In this document: in pieces, positions 1 through 7,235 of the stretch
Numbering within the stretch: position 1 is the stretch's first letter
Layout: every line of letters begins with the position of its first letter
DNA from: Chloroflexota bacterium
GTDB taxonomy: Bacteria > Chloroflexota > Dormibacteria > Dormibacterales > Dormibacteraceae
Length of the DNA: 46,796 nucleotides
Assembly: GCA_005883575.1 (NCBI GenBank)
Contig: VBFH01000038.1
Location: 1 to 46,796, forward strand
Direction: 5' to 3'
The notes under the pieces: model-generated
Told to the model about the DNA's origin: nothing
The model's input: only the letters and a program-made list of their open reading frames with translations
Database searches by the model: none
Program-made: the position numbers and the translations under genes

Positions 1-500
1 TTGATCGTGACGATCGTCCCCGCGACTTTGTCGTGGATCGCCTGCCGCTGCGGGTCCCACAGCTGCCAGAGCCAACCGATGGCGCCGATGATGCAGATCG
101 TGAAACCCACCTCGAGCACCCATATGAAGCCGCGCAGCGCCGCCTTGCCGATCTCGGGGTATTGGCCGGTGGCCTGGTCCCTGACCTTGAAACCGAACAC
201 CATCATCCCGATCGACTGGCCGCGTGAGCTCCAGAAGTAGGCGAAGTAGGCGACGTCGACGATCAGGTTGATGATGCCGGCCAGGCCTGTGGCCTTCTGG
301 AGGACGGCGCCGATGATGCCGTTGATGACGATCAAGATGACCACGTCGATCAGGCCGCCCACGATTCGGAGTCCCGGGCTTGCGAGGTTGCCGGGCATCG
401 CCATCGCACCCCCGGCGCCGGGCGGCATCATCGGGGGCTGGCCGGGCGGGACCATCGGAGGCTGACCGGGAGGAGGTGGGGGTGGGGGTGGGTTCTGCAT
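1..500 (-). CDS. RDD family membrane protein, cut by left edge
   Basis: Reading from ATG 500 on the reverse strand gives a proline/glycine/methionine-rich N-terminus (PPPPPPPP then repeated PPGQPPM) of about 37 residues, followed by a membrane domain. RDD hallmarks are visible: LRIVGGLIDVVIL in the first membrane helix, GMMVFGFKVRD after the second, and DPQRQAIHDKVAGTIV near the end of what is visible. RDD proteins are small multi-helix inner-membrane proteins of mostly unknown function; some have been linked to ion transport. At least 166 residues are present and the stop lies beyond base 1. There is no Shine-Dalgarno; a TATGAT hexamer ends 9 bases before the ATG, so the message may be leaderless. 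It is divergent from the L25 gene. Confidence 0.85.
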   Translation of the reverse strand, partial: MQNPPPPPPPPGQPPMVPPGQPPMMPPGAGGAMAMPGNLASPGLRIVGGLIDVVILIVINGIIGAVLQKATGLAGIINLIVDVAYFAYFWSSRGQSIGMMVFGFKVRDQATGQYPEIGKAALRGFIWVLEVGFTICIIGAIGWLWQLWDPQRQAIHDKVAGTIVTI

Positions 501-508
501 GCTTCGCG

Positions 509-515
509 TATCATA
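509..515. promoter_or_regulatory. symmetric -10 element shared by RDD and L25 genes
   Basis: TATCATA reads TATCAT on the plus strand and TATGAT on the minus strand, so both directions match TANNNT. On the minus strand it lies 9 bases before the RDD ATG, the leaderless distance. On the plus strand it would give a leader of roughly 25 bases containing GAGAAG before the L25 ATG at 545. Symmetric TANNNTA elements are known to drive divergent transcription in bacteria. No convincing -35 hexamer was found, so this is inferred from the -10 sequence and position. Confidence 0.45.
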
Positions 516-544
516 TTCGCGCCTCTCCAACCTGAGAAGCACCT

Positions 545-1204
<660 letters not shown>

Positions 1205-1226
1205 TCGCGGCCGCTAAGGCGGCTTG

Positions 1227-1745
1227 ATGTTCCAGTTCAACGAACCCACCAAGGACATCGCGTGGGTTGTCGTCGGCATTCTCGTCTTTGTTGGGTTCAT
1301 CATTGCGGCGCGCCTGGTGGCGCGATTTGCCGGCGATCAGCTAGGCAAACGACACGTCCGGGGCGACATGGTTGTCCTTGGCAGGCGGGTAGTCACCGGC
1401 GGTGTGGTTTTGCTCGGCATCTTCGCGGCCCTCGGTTTTGCAGTCCAGAGCGCGAACGTCACCCTGTTCGGCCTCCTGCTTGCGACCATCGTCGCCGCAC
1501 TGGGCGTGCAGCAGCTGCTGCAGGACTACGTGTCCGGCTACTACGTTCTTCTGGAGCACCACATCCGGGTCGGCGATCGCATCAGCTTCGACGGGGACGA
1601 GGGCACGATCACCGAGGTGAAGCTGCGGGTCACGCTCTTGAAAAACGACGAGGGCGACGTCGTCGTCGTGCCCAACTCCGAGCTGTTCACCAAGCCGGTC
1701 ACGATTCGCGCACGGGCGGAACCTACGACAGCGCCCCCAACGTAA
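1227..1745 (+). CDS. small MscS-type mechanosensitive channel
   Basis: About 172 residues. Two or three hydrophobic segments (residues about 10-30, 50-75 and 80-95) lead into the MscS beta domain, seen as HIRVGDRISFDGDEGTITEV and VVVPNSELFTKPV. This is the core pore helix plus middle beta domain; the long cytoplasmic cage of E. coli MscS (286 aa) is missing, as in many minimal MscS paralogues. The family opens on membrane tension to release solutes. ATG 1227 is preferred over the adjacent TTG 1224; TAAGG lies about 7 bases upstream. The last 23 bases overlap, tail to tail, the NDK-like gene on the other strand. Confidence 0.87.
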   Translation: MFQFNEPTKDIAWVVVGILVFVGFIIAARLVARFAGDQLGKRHVRGDMVVLGRRVVTGGVVLLGIFAALGFAVQSANVTLFGLLLATIVAALGVQQLLQDYVSGYYVLLEHHIRVGDRISFDGDEGTITEVKLRVTLLKNDEGDVVVVPNSELFTKPVTIRARAEPTTAPPT

Positions 1746-2343
1746 CCCGGCAGAGCGCCTCGAGCTCCTGCCCCTGGAGCTCGGACTCTTCGGCGATGAG
1801 CTCACACACCACCTGCGACGCGAGGTCGACGTGAATCCCGCCGGCGATCTGAGTCGCGAGCGAGCGCAGGTGATACGTGTGGTCGGGCTTGTCGCTCGAG
1901 TCGTCCAGGTGGAGCTTCACGCTGTCCAGCTGGACGTGCTCCGACCACCGCTTGACCTCGGCTTCTCCAGTCTCAGACGCATCTGAGAGATGAAGGCAGT
2001 TGAGGCCGCCGAAGATCCCGTAACGCTCTCGCAGCGAACCCGGTCGCGACTGCGCGATCTGCGTCTCACCCAAGTCATGCCGCATCTGCTTCAGCGCCTC
2101 CGCGGAGGCACTGACCCGACCGACCACCACCGGCAGCGCTGTCATGAAGTCCACCAGCCATGGAAAGAACGGCCTTCCCTGCAGGAAGTCGTAGTGACTC
2201 TCGATCAGCGACGCCGGCGGCTGAAACCACTCCAGGGATTCGATCTTCCAATCGCGCTCGGATGAGAGCCAGCTCCAGATCCCGGCGCGCGCGGCGAGTC
2301 GATACGCGGAGTCGGGTTTGAATATCAGGAGCGCGTTGGCCAA
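1723..2343 (-). CDS. nucleoside diphosphate kinase-like domain protein
   Basis: The 206-residue protein has an NDK fold signature at residues about 48-130: ESHYDFLQGRPFFPWLVDFMT, ALPVVVGRV, DLGETQIAQSRPGSLRERYG and NCLHLSDASE. In NDKs the histidine of NxxHGSDS carries the phosphate; here the equivalent NCLHLSDA keeps the His but loses the Gly and second Ser. The C-terminal 70 residues do not match classical NDK (about 140 aa). Enzymes of the family transfer phosphate between nucleotides, but this divergent, extended version may have another role. It lies 9 bases downstream of rarA on the same strand, so the two are probably co-transcribed. Confidence 0.7.
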   Translation of the reverse strand: MANALLIFKPDSAYRLAARAGIWSWLSSERDWKIESLEWFQPPASLIESHYDFLQGRPFFPWLVDFMTALPVVVGRVSASAEALKQMRHDLGETQIAQSRPGSLRERYGIFGGLNCLHLSDASETGEAEVKRWSEHVQLDSVKLHLDDSSDKPDHTYHLRSLATQIAGGIHVDLASQVVCELIAEESELQGQELEALCRVTLGALS

Positions 2344-2352
2344 CTGCGAGAT

Positions 2353-3600
2353 CTATTTTCCCGGCTTGCGGTCGCGGGGGTTTGGCGCGTAGACCTTGCG
2401 ACCCTTCAACTTCTCCGGCATATGCTTCTGGTCGGCGACGCCACCTTCGAAGTCGTGCGCGTACTTGTAGCCGCGCCCATAACCCATCGACTTCATCAAG
2501 CCTGTCGGCGCGTTGCGCAGGTGCAGCGGCACTGGTTCGTTGCCCGTCTCCTGGATCAACTCGCGCGCGGCGCCGTACGAGGTGAGCGCGGAGTTGGACT
2601 TCGGTGCGAGCGCGAGGTAGAGCGCGGCCTCGGTCAGCGGCAGGACGGCCTCCGGCATGCCGACAAAGTGCGCCGCCTGCTGTGCGGCCACGGCCACCGG
2701 CAGTGCCTGCGGGTCGGCGAGTCCGATGTCTTCGGCCGCGAGGATGACGAGCCGCCGCGCCACGAACATCACGTCCTCACCCGCCTCCAGCATGCGGGCC
2801 ATCCAGTAGACGGCTGCATCCGGGTCGCTGCCGCGAACGCTCTTGATCAGCGCCGAGACGATGTCGTAGTGCTGGTCGCCGGCGCGGTCGTAGAGCAGGT
2901 GACGCTGCTGGAGAGCTCGCTCCACCTCGTCGAGGCCCACGGTCCCATCACCCGCAAGCGCCGTGGCCGCTTCGAGGCCGTTGAGGGCGACGCGCGCGTC
3001 GCCCCGCGCGACCTCGAGCAGGGCCTCCATCGCGTCGTCGGCGATCGTGGAGTGCAGCTCCTGCAGACCGCGCTCGACGACCTGCCGGAGCTCCTCGCGG
3101 TCGAGCTGCTCGAGCCGGAACACGCGGCTGCGTGAGAGCAGCGGCGAGATGACCTCGAACGACGGGTTCTCGGTGGTGGCGCCGATCAAGGTCACGATGC
3201 CCTCCTCGACGTGAGGCAGGATCGCGTCCTGCTGCGCCTTGTTGAAGCGATGGATCTCGTCGATGAAGAGCACGGTGCGCAGCCCGGCGCGGCGCTGAAT
3301 CCTGGCCTCGGCCACGACCTTGCGCAGGTCGGCCACGCCCGCGGTCACAGCCGACATGGCGACCATGCGCGCGCTCGTTTCGCTGGACAGCAGGCCGGCC
3401 AGGGTCGTCTTGCCGCTGCCCGGAGGCCCCCACAAGATGATGCTGGGGAGGTTCCCGCTCTGGGTTAGGCGCCGCAACACGTCCACCACCTCGCGCTGGC
3501 CCACCAGCTGGTCGAACTTCCTGGGCCGCAACCGGGTCGCCAGCGGGGCCTTCGGCTCCGTTCCAGCCGGGACCGGAAAGAGCTCGCCCTGATCTGCCAT
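2353..3600 (-). CDS. rarA: replication-associated recombination protein A (AAA+ ATPase)
   Basis: RarA/MgsA (yeast Mgs1, human WRNIP1 family) is a clamp-loader-like AAA+ ATPase acting at stalled replication forks. Visible motifs are Walker A GPPGSGKTT, Walker B LFIDEIHRFN, the sensor stretch GATTENPSFEV and the arginine-finger region SRSRVF; the C-terminal MgsA tetramerisation domain ends in HMPEKLKGRKVY. The start is placed at ATG 3600 (MADQGELFPV), giving 415 residues, the usual family length; a longer reading from 3663 would add an unconserved arginine-rich extension. It is divergent from the GGDEF-like gene by 56 bases and upstream of the NDK-like gene. Confidence 0.93.
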   Translation of the reverse strand: MADQGELFPVPAGTEPKAPLATRLRPRKFDQLVGQREVVDVLRRLTQSGNLPSIILWGPPGSGKTTLAGLLSSETSARMVAMSAVTAGVADLRKVVAEARIQRRAGLRTVLFIDEIHRFNKAQQDAILPHVEEGIVTLIGATTENPSFEVISPLLSRSRVFRLEQLDREELRQVVERGLQELHSTIADDAMEALLEVARGDARVALNGLEAATALAGDGTVGLDEVERALQQRHLLYDRAGDQHYDIVSALIKSVRGSDPDAAVYWMARMLEAGEDVMFVARRLVILAAEDIGLADPQALPVAVAAQQAAHFVGMPEAVLPLTEAALYLALAPKSNSALTSYGAARELIQETGNEPVPLHLRNAPTGLMKSMGYGRGYKYAHDFEGGVADQKHMPEKLKGRKVYAPNPRDRKPGK

Positions 3601-3642
3601 CGTCCAAATTCTGAACTGGGCACGGTAGCGAGGCCGGCAGCC

Positions 3643-3648
3643 TACAAT
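3643..3648 (+). promoter_or_regulatory. -10 hexamer TACAAT, leaderless position
   Basis: TACAAT ends 8 bases before ATG 3657, with no Shine-Dalgarno between. The spacing places a transcription start at or next to the start codon. Inferred from sequence and distance only; no clear -35 is seen. Confidence 0.45.
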
Positions 3649-3656
3649 TCGCGCCC

Positions 3657-4301
3657 ATGGCAACCTGCTGGTACTGCAGCTCCGAAGTCCCGGAGACGTC
3701 CCAGTACTGCCCGACCTGTGGCCACAGCCAGATCGACCGCACGTCGAGCCCGCTTTTCGGGGTCGTCGACTCCACCACCGGGATCTGGAACTCCAAGTTC
3801 GTCAACGCCCTGGTCGGCCAGGAGGCAAACAGGGCGGTCCGCTACCACCGGCCGCTTTCGGTCCTGGTCGTCGAGCTGGACCACGCCGAGCACATCCACA
3901 AAGAGCTGGACCAGGTTCAGGTCGAGGCACTACTCAGGGAGATGGCCGAACGCCTAGGCCAGGCCGTCCGCGACACGGACACGGTTGGCTTCCTAGACGT
4001 CAACGGCCCGCCGCACTTCGCGATCGTGCTTCCGGAGACAGACGAGCAGGGAGCCGCGCTGGCTGCGGACAAGATCAGGCGCTCGATCGCGTCTCATGAC
4101 TTCGGCACCGGCGCATGGAAGCGGATCACTGTCAGCTGCGGGTCCGCGACCATCGAATCCGGCTCCCGGCCCATGGACGAAGCCGGCGTCATGAACCGGC
4201 GCGAGTACACGGGCAACCTGCTGCGCGAGGCTTACCAGGCGCTTGATTCAGGCCGCTCGGCCGGAACCAACCGCACGACGGTCGGCGCCTACCGAAGCTG
4301 A
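3657..4301 (+). CDS. zinc ribbon plus degenerate GGDEF-like domain protein
   Basis: The 214-residue protein begins with a zinc ribbon (CWYC at residues 4-7, CPTC at about 19-22), followed by a diguanylate-cyclase fold at residues about 45-175. The fold shows RPLSVLVVELDH, an RDTDTVGFL strand and FAIVLPETDEQGA. The active-site loop that should read GG(D/E)EF is NGPPHF here, so GTP cyclisation is not expected; it may bind nucleotide or act as a scaffold. The start at ATG 3657 keeps the complete ribbon and agrees with the TACAAT hexamer. The TGA stop overlaps the apparent CTG start of the next gene (CTGA, 4298-4301). Confidence 0.7.
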   Translation: MATCWYCSSEVPETSQYCPTCGHSQIDRTSSPLFGVVDSTTGIWNSKFVNALVGQEANRAVRYHRPLSVLVVELDHAEHIHKELDQVQVEALLREMAERLGQAVRDTDTVGFLDVNGPPHFAIVLPETDEQGAALAADKIRRSIASHDFGTGAWKRITVSCGSATIESGSRPMDEAGVMNRREYTGNLLREAYQALDSGRSAGTNRTTVGAYRS

Positions 4302-4930
4302 GCAGATTATTCCTCATCCGGCACGCGGAGGTTGAGAACCCGCACCGGGTGCTCTACGGTCACCTCCCGAACTTCCAGCTGAGCGCGCTCGGGCGCGCGC
4401 AGTCGGCGGCGCTCGGCGAGCGCCTTCGCCCGGAAGGCCTCACACGGATCGTCCACAGTCCGCTCGAGCGGGCCAAGGAGACGGCCGAGATCATCGCCCA
4501 GCAGTTGACTCCACCACCCGTTCTAGAAGTCGATTACGACCTTCGCGAGTCCGACTTCTCGCGCTACCTGCAGGGCGTACCGTACTGGCAGATCCCCGTC
4601 CGCCGTCCGCTATGGCTGGTGCACAAGGCAAGGCGTGGGCTGCTGCCGGGCGACGAGTCGATCGAGGTGATGGGCGGCCGCATCCTCCGTCTGGCGCGCC
4701 GTCTCAGTCATGAGCATCCGCACGAAACGATGGCGCTCGTCAGCCACGCCGACCCTCTTGTGGCGGCCTGGATCTTGCTCGACCGCCGGCCGCAGAACGA
4801 ACGGGAGATGCATCGCAAGGCGCTAGGCAAGGCAGGAATGCTCCAGCTCGACATGGAGGGCGAGACGCCGAAGGCATGGGAGTACATCCCGCCACCGCAG
4901 ATCGCTAAGCCGGCAAGCGCCGCCGCGTAA
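4298..4930 (+). CDS. histidine phosphatase superfamily protein, apparent CTG start
   Basis: The catalytic RHA motif lies in LSRLFLIRHAEVE, upstream of the first conventional start (GTG 4349), which would delete it. Between the in-frame TGA at 4244 and the motif there is no ATG, GTG or TTG; the only sensible initiator is CTG 4298, whose bases overlap the upstream TGA stop. That gives 210 residues beginning MSRLFLIRHAE, typical for the family. Further support: HSPLERAKETAE after the first domain and the second catalytic histidine in ALVSHADPL. The family (phosphoglycerate mutase-like) dephosphorylates diverse metabolites through a phosphohistidine; the substrate here is unknown. Its stop overlaps the start of the glucosidase gene by one base (TAATG). 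Confidence 0.8.
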   Translation: MSRLFLIRHAEVENPHRVLYGHLPNFQLSALGRAQSAALGERLRPEGLTRIVHSPLERAKETAEIIAQQLTPPPVLEVDYDLRESDFSRYLQGVPYWQIPVRRPLWLVHKARRGLLPGDESIEVMGGRILRLARRLSHEHPHETMALVSHADPLVAAWILLDRRPQNEREMHRKALGKAGMLQLDMEGETPKAWEYIPPPQIAKPASAAA

Positions 4931-6159
4931 TGATGCTGACATTCCCCAAAGGTTTCCTCTGGGGAACGTCGAGTGCGGCGCACCAGGTAGAGGGTGACAA
5001 CCGGAACTGCGATTGGTGGGAGTGGGAGCAGCAGCCCGGGCGAATCGCCAACGGCGACACATCCGCTGTCGCGTGCGACCACTATCACCGCTACCGCGAA
5101 GACTTCGCGATGCTGCGAGACCTCAACCAGAACGCGCACCGGTTGTCGATCGAGTGGTCCCGCATCGAGCCGGCAGAGGGCGAGTTCGATTCGCGCCAGA
5201 TCCGCCACTACCGCGACGTCCTCGGCGAGATGCGCGAAAAGGGGCTCTTGCCGATGGTCACGCTGCATCACTTCACGAGTCCGATCTGGTTCGCGCGCAA
5301 GGGCGGATGGACGTCACCCGACGCGGCGCGGGGTTTCATGCCCTTCCTGAATCGCGTCGTCGACGAGCTGGGCGACCTCGTCGGCCTATGGTGCACGATC
5401 AACGAGCCGAGCATCTACGGCGCCAACGGGTGGATCACCGGCGAATTTCCGCCGGGCCGTCACGGCGACCTCCTATCCCAGTATCGGGTCACGCGCAACA
5501 TGCAGCGCGCGCACGAGCTCGCTTATGCGGCGATCAAGCGCCGGAGGCCGGACGCACCGGTCGGTCTCTCGCACAACAAGTTCCTGTTCATCGCCGCCTC
5601 GCGCAGGCTGCGCGACCGGCTCGCGGCCGGCGCGGCCCAGATGGTCACGGACCGGTGGCCGGTGGGGCCAGGCAGGCTGGCAAGGGTCGTGGAGGCGAGC
5701 AGCGATTTCATCGGCATCGCCCACTACTGGGGGCAGATGTGCGCCTTCGACGTGCGGCGCCCGCAGGACCAGTTCGTGCGCCGCTTCAATCCTCCGGGGG
5801 TGCCGGTGACGGACATGGGCTGGGCGTCCAAGCCCGAATGGATGCGGCAGGTTTTGAACGAGTTGAAGCCCTACCGTAAGCCCGTCTACATCACAGAGAA
5901 CGGAATCGCAACGGCCGACGACAGCGTGCGCGAGCGATACCTGGTCGAGATCCTGACCAGCGTTCATACGGCCATCGAAGACGGCGTCGACGTTCGCGGG
6001 TACTTCCACTGGACGAACATGGACAACTTCGAGTGGGCCCGCGGTTACACGGCGCGATTCGGTCTGATCGAGGTCGATCGGAAGACGCTCGAGCGCACGG
6101 TCAAGCCGAGCGGCCGGCTCTACGCGCGGATCGCGACCGCGAACGCGATAGCGGGTTAA
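4930..6159 (+). CDS. glycoside hydrolase family 1 beta-glucosidase
   Basis: The 409-residue protein is a GH1 retaining glycosidase. The family opening is clear (FPKGFLWGTSSAAHQVEG), the acid/base glutamate sits in TINEPSIYG (E159) and the nucleophile in YITENGIA (E323). GH1 enzymes cleave beta-glucosides or beta-galactosides, usually in the cytoplasm; no signal peptide is seen here. It is slightly shorter than the usual 440-480 residues. ATG 4930 overlaps the previous TAA; ATG 4933 is an equally possible start. Exact sugar specificity cannot be read from the sequence. The coupling to the histidine phosphatase suggests shared transcription. Confidence 0.92.
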   Translation: MMLTFPKGFLWGTSSAAHQVEGDNRNCDWWEWEQQPGRIANGDTSAVACDHYHRYREDFAMLRDLNQNAHRLSIEWSRIEPAEGEFDSRQIRHYRDVLGEMREKGLLPMVTLHHFTSPIWFARKGGWTSPDAARGFMPFLNRVVDELGDLVGLWCTINEPSIYGANGWITGEFPPGRHGDLLSQYRVTRNMQRAHELAYAAIKRRRPDAPVGLSHNKFLFIAASRRLRDRLAAGAAQMVTDRWPVGPGRLARVVEASSDFIGIAHYWGQMCAFDVRRPQDQFVRRFNPPGVPVTDMGWASKPEWMRQVLNELKPYRKPVYITENGIATADDSVRERYLVEILTSVHTAIEDGVDVRGYFHWTNMDNFEWARGYTARFGLIEVDRKTLERTVKPSGRLYARIATANAIAG

Positions 6160-6160
6160 C

Positions 6161-6166
6161 TAGACT
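6161..6166 (+). promoter_or_regulatory. -10 hexamer TAGACT before ccmG, leaderless position
   Basis: TAGACT ends 7 bases before ATG 6174 and directly follows the glucosidase stop. The surrounding CTAGACTCAG recurs exactly before the GTG start at 18144. This suggests that the ccm operon has its own promoter and a leaderless first gene. Confidence 0.45.
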
Positions 6167-6173
6167 CAGCCCG

Positions 6174-6689
6174 ATGACACGGCGGTCGGCTGTCCTCGGC
6201 GCGGTGGCGATCTTCCTCGGCTCGATCCTGATCCTCTCGCTTGCGTGGGGACTGCAGCACGCGGCGCTTTCGAACCCGCCCGTCCTCGGCAAAACGGCTC
6301 CGAGGCTCGCCATCGAAACCACGTCGGGGAGCCAGGTCCGCGTCTGGGAGCTCCAGGGCAAACCGGTGGTGCTCAACTTCTGGGCATCCTGGTGCGGCCC
6401 GTGCGTGGAGGAGGGCGGCGTTCTGGCCCGCGCGGCCCAGGCTCACAGCGACGTCGCGTTTGTCGGCGCTGACAACCGGGACACGACATCCGGGTTCAGC
6501 GCGTTCGAGCAGCGCCATCCCCACCCTTACCCGGCCGGCCCGATCGTCACCGGGACGTACCAGTCGTACGGGGTGGCGGGATTGCCGGCCACGTTCTTCA
6601 TCGATTCCCAGGGCGTCGTCTTGGCGTCGTTTACCGGGCCACTCGATTCGAAGACCCTCGAGCACTACCTCGGCTTGATCGCCTCATGA
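6174..6689 (+). CDS. ccmG: thiol:disulfide oxidoreductase CcmG/DsbE-like
   Basis: The 171-residue protein has an N-terminal membrane anchor (residues about 7-27, AVLGAVAIFLGSILILSLAWG) and a periplasmic/extracytoplasmic thioredoxin fold with WASWCGPCVEE as the redox centre and a cis-proline region GVAGLPATFFID. In System I cytochrome c maturation CcmG keeps apocytochrome CXXCH cysteines reduced. ATG 6174 gives a proper anchor; a longer reading from 6033 would run through the glucosidase gene. It is first in the ccm operon and its stop overlaps ccmE by four bases (ATGA). Confidence 0.88.
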   Translation: MTRRSAVLGAVAIFLGSILILSLAWGLQHAALSNPPVLGKTAPRLAIETTSGSQVRVWELQGKPVVLNFWASWCGPCVEEGGVLARAAQAHSDVAFVGADNRDTTSGFSAFEQRHPHPYPAGPIVTGTYQSYGVAGLPATFFIDSQGVVLASFTGPLDSKTLEHYLGLIAS

Positions 6690-7069
6690 CGCTCGCGTTG
6701 AGATGGGGGCTGCCTGTCGCGGTAGTCGCCGCGTGCGTGGGCTATCTCATCTACTCGGCTTCTGGCGCCAGCGAGTACTACCTCACAGTCGCCGAGCTGC
6801 GCTCGCACGCGCAGGGTGGCGACGTCCGCGTCGCCGGTGTCGTGCAGGAAGACGTGGTGATGACGGACGGCGGCCTGCACGTGACCTTCACGGAGAAGGA
6901 TGGCACCGCATCGGTGCCGGTCGACTACAGGGGCGCGCTGCCTGACATCTTCCAGCCCGGTATCACGGTGGTCGCTGAGGGCAGGCTCGGCAGCGACGGT
7001 GTGTTCCACGCCCGGACGCTCCTGGCCAAGTGCCCGTCGCGCTTCTCCACCCAGCCCTACACCTCATGA
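6686..7069 (+). CDS. ccmE: cytochrome c maturation heme chaperone CcmE, cysteine-type variant
   Basis: The 127-residue protein has one N-terminal membrane helix (residues about 6-26) and the OB-fold beta barrel of CcmE, seen in EYYLTVAEL, VRVAGVVQEDVV, VDYRGALPDIFQPG and VVAEGRLGSDGVFHARTLLAK. CcmE carries heme from CcmC to CcmF. In the classical protein heme is attached to the His of HXXXY; here the position after LLAK is CPSRF, so Cys replaces His as in the known CXXXY variant System I, but Phe occupies the usual Tyr position. The nearest Tyr lies five residues further (TQPYTS). ATG 6686 overlaps the ccmG stop. Confidence 0.87.
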   Translation: MTLALRWGLPVAVVAACVGYLIYSASGASEYYLTVAELRSHAQGGDVRVAGVVQEDVVMTDGGLHVTFTEKDGTASVPVDYRGALPDIFQPGITVVAEGRLGSDGVFHARTLLAKCPSRFSTQPYTS

Positions 7070-7235
7070 TCTCAGGATCACGCCGCCGAGCTCCCTTGCA
7101 TCTTTGCGGCCTCGGCGGCCGGGCGCCATCCCCCCAACCGAAATCCTCGATTCCGCGGCGATTCGGGACGGGGCTGAAGCCTGCGTCAACTCCTGCGCGC
7201 GCTCGGTCACCCATCCATGGGATGCGCTCCCTCGC

